From NCBI GenBank assembly GCA_947174375.1, contig CAMWIS010000002.1:1-34044 (forward strand): a DNA stretch of 34,044 nt. Reading direction: 5' to 3'. Both the position numbers and the translations under genes were made by a program. This document shows, piece after piece, positions 32,820-34,044 of the stretch. This stretch comes from an uncultured Bacteroidales bacterium. Lineage in GTDB: Bacteria; Bacteroidota; Bacteroidia; Bacteroidales; P3. The notes beneath the pieces are model-generated. The model searched no databases. It saw nothing but the letters and a program-made list of their open reading frames with translations, and was not told the DNA's origin. Every line of letters starts with the position of its first letter. Positions within the stretch are counted from its first letter, which is position 1.

Positions 32820-34044
32820 ATATACCGAAAACGAGAATTTCAGACCCGAAACCGAATCGGAAGCGACGGAACCCGAAGTGTTCCTACGCAAAACCGTTGA
32901 GGAAAACATCTACAACAGCCGGGGCTGCGCCCACGCGCCCTCCTTGCAGGACACGCCCTGCGACCGCAGCCGTCAGATGAGCTGCTGCGCGCAGATGCAC
33001 GCCTACAACTGGACCGATACGTTCGGCAACCTGCCCTCGCCCGACCCGTTCGACCTTGTGGAAGTGCGGTTCAAGAACACGCACAAGGACTTTTTCCGTT
33101 TGCCGGGCGACACGAACGAGACGTTTGAATGCGGCGACATCGTGGCCGTGGAGGGCAATTCGGGCCACGACATCGGCATCATCTGCCTCCGCGGCGAGTT
33201 GGCCCGTATGCAGGCCAAGAACAAGGGCATCGACCCGCTTTCGCCGCAAATCAAGAAAGTGTACCGCAAGGCGCGGCCGAACGACATCGACAAATGGCTG
33301 GAAACCATCCGCATCGAGAAGGAAACGCAGCGGCGCGCCCGCGTCCTCGCGGCCGAACTCGGGCTGGATATGAAAATCAACAATGTGGAATACCAGGGCG
33401 ATTTCACGAAAGCCATCTTCTACTATACGGCCGACGACCGCGTGGACTTCCGGCAGCTTATCAAGCTCTACGCCGAGGAATTCAAGGTACGCATCGAGAT
33501 GAAGCAAATCGGGGCGCGGCAGGAAGCCGGCAACATCGGCGGCATCGGCTCATGCGGCCGCGAACTCTGCTGCGTGACGTTCCTGCATAACTTTACGTCG
33601 GTGAGCACGCACGCCGCCCGCGTACAGCAGGTTTCGCTCAATCCGCAGAAATTGGCCGGCCAATGCAGCAAGCTCAAATGCTGTCTCAACTACGAATACG
33701 ACACGTATATAGACTTGCAGAAGAGTATGCCCGACGCCCGCACGCCGATTGTGACCGAGAAAGGCAAGGCCAAATGCATCAAGACGGACATCCTGAACCA
33801 CAAGATGACTTACGTGTATGAGGACGAGCCGAACCGCTACATCAACGTGGACGCGGAAGAGGCCGCCCGCCTGATAGAGGCCAACCGCCGCGGCGAGACG
33901 CCGGCCGACCTGACGGCCAGTCAGACGGAGGCGGAAATCGTACCGGAAGAAACGGCTTTCTCGAACGTGGTGGGCCAAGACGACCTGACGCGCTTTGACA
34001 AGCCCAACAAGGGCAACCGTTCGAACCGCAAGAAACGGCACGGC
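32812..34044 (+). CDS. PSP1/RicT-like cysteine-rich protein, C-terminus cut by window edge
   Basis: The frame is open from the ATG at 32812 to the last base, 411 residues. An N-terminal region has a cysteine cluster (Cys39, Cys50, Cys58, Cys59), followed by a PSP1 domain starting near LVEVRFKN and carrying CGRELCC and later QCSKLKCCLNYE, the two cysteine motifs of the RicT/YaaT family. In Bacillus, RicT works with RicA and RicF in a complex that carries iron-sulfur clusters and affects RNA processing. The same holB-PSP1 order is found in Firmicutes. RicA and RicF are not seen here. The C-terminus turns basic (PNKGNRSNRKKRHG), so little is probably missing. Confidence 0.88.
   Translation, partial: MPEYTENENFRPETESEATEPEVFLRKTVEENIYNSRGCAHAPSLQDTPCDRSRQMSCCAQMHAYNWTDTFGNLPSPDPFDLVEVRFKNTHKDFFRLPGDTNETFECGDIVAVEGNSGHDIGIICLRGELARMQAKNKGIDPLSPQIKKVYRKARPNDIDKWLETIRIEKETQRRARVLAAELGLDMKINNVEYQGDFTKAIFYYTADDRVDFRQLIKLYAEEFKVRIEMKQIGARQEAGNIGGIGSCGRELCCVTFLHNFTSVSTHAARVQQVSLNPQKLAGQCSKLKCCLNYEYDTYIDLQKSMPDARTPIVTEKGKAKCIKTDILNHKMTYVYEDEPNRYINVDAEEAARLIEANRRGETPADLTASQTEAEIVPEETAFSNVVGQDDLTRFDKPNKGNRSNRKKRHG

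Noticed and set aside
1..34044. Mobile elements, CRISPR arrays, tRNA or rRNA genes and toxin-antitoxin pairs
   Set aside because: I looked for repeats, transposase motifs and RNA gene signatures by eye and found none. The gene order is conserved housekeeping for most of the window.

Overview
The window is a piece of a Bacteroidota chromosome, most likely of the order Bacteroidales. Four things point there: promoters of the Bacteroidota type (TTTG, about 20 bases, TAnnTTTG), a near absence of Shine-Dalgarno sequences, a TonB receptor paired with a DUF4249 lipoprotein, and the holB-PSP1 gene pair next to typical Bacteroidota protein variants. Coding GC content looks high for the group. A Rikenellaceae/Alistipes-like host is a guess, not something I can show. 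I see no tRNA, rRNA, CRISPR array, insertion sequence or phage gene. No gap without a gene exceeds 300 bases.

Region 1 (1-6124, minus strand) reads as one tight run: ugd, UDP-xylose synthase, rfbD-like reductase, rsfS, ftsH and a LUD-domain protein cut by the window edge. The first two genes convert UDP-glucose to UDP-glucuronate and then UDP-xylose. The rfbD product would supply dTDP-rhamnose if the other rml genes lie elsewhere. A promoter for the run is visible at 6195-6226.

Region 2 (6298-24514, plus strand) is the complete str-S10-spc-alpha ribosomal block: rpsL, rpsG, fusA, then S10 through L17, including secY, map, infA, rpmJ and rpoA. rpmD and rpmJ are short genes supported by direct translation. 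There is a textbook promoter at the front and a strong hairpin with a T-run at the end, with no convincing terminator between. tuf and adk are absent from the block. S14 and L36 are the zinc-independent versions.

Region 3 (24536-25927) is enolase with its own promoter-like element and terminator.

Region 4 (25955-31584) is an envelope operon: a secreted patatin phospholipase fused to a POTRA/beta-barrel, a TonB-dependent receptor, and its partner DUF4249 lipoprotein. Its substrate is unknown. It is the least understood part of the window.

Region 5 (31575-34044) has a promoter followed by holB (clamp loader delta') overlapping a cysteine-rich PSP1/RicT-like gene that runs off the window.

Most of the window is conserved housekeeping sequence. 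I found no clear candidate for a wholly new system. The best leads are the patatin/TonB/DUF4249 operon, the cysteine pattern of the PSP1 protein, and a promoter-like, AT-rich patch inside rplD.
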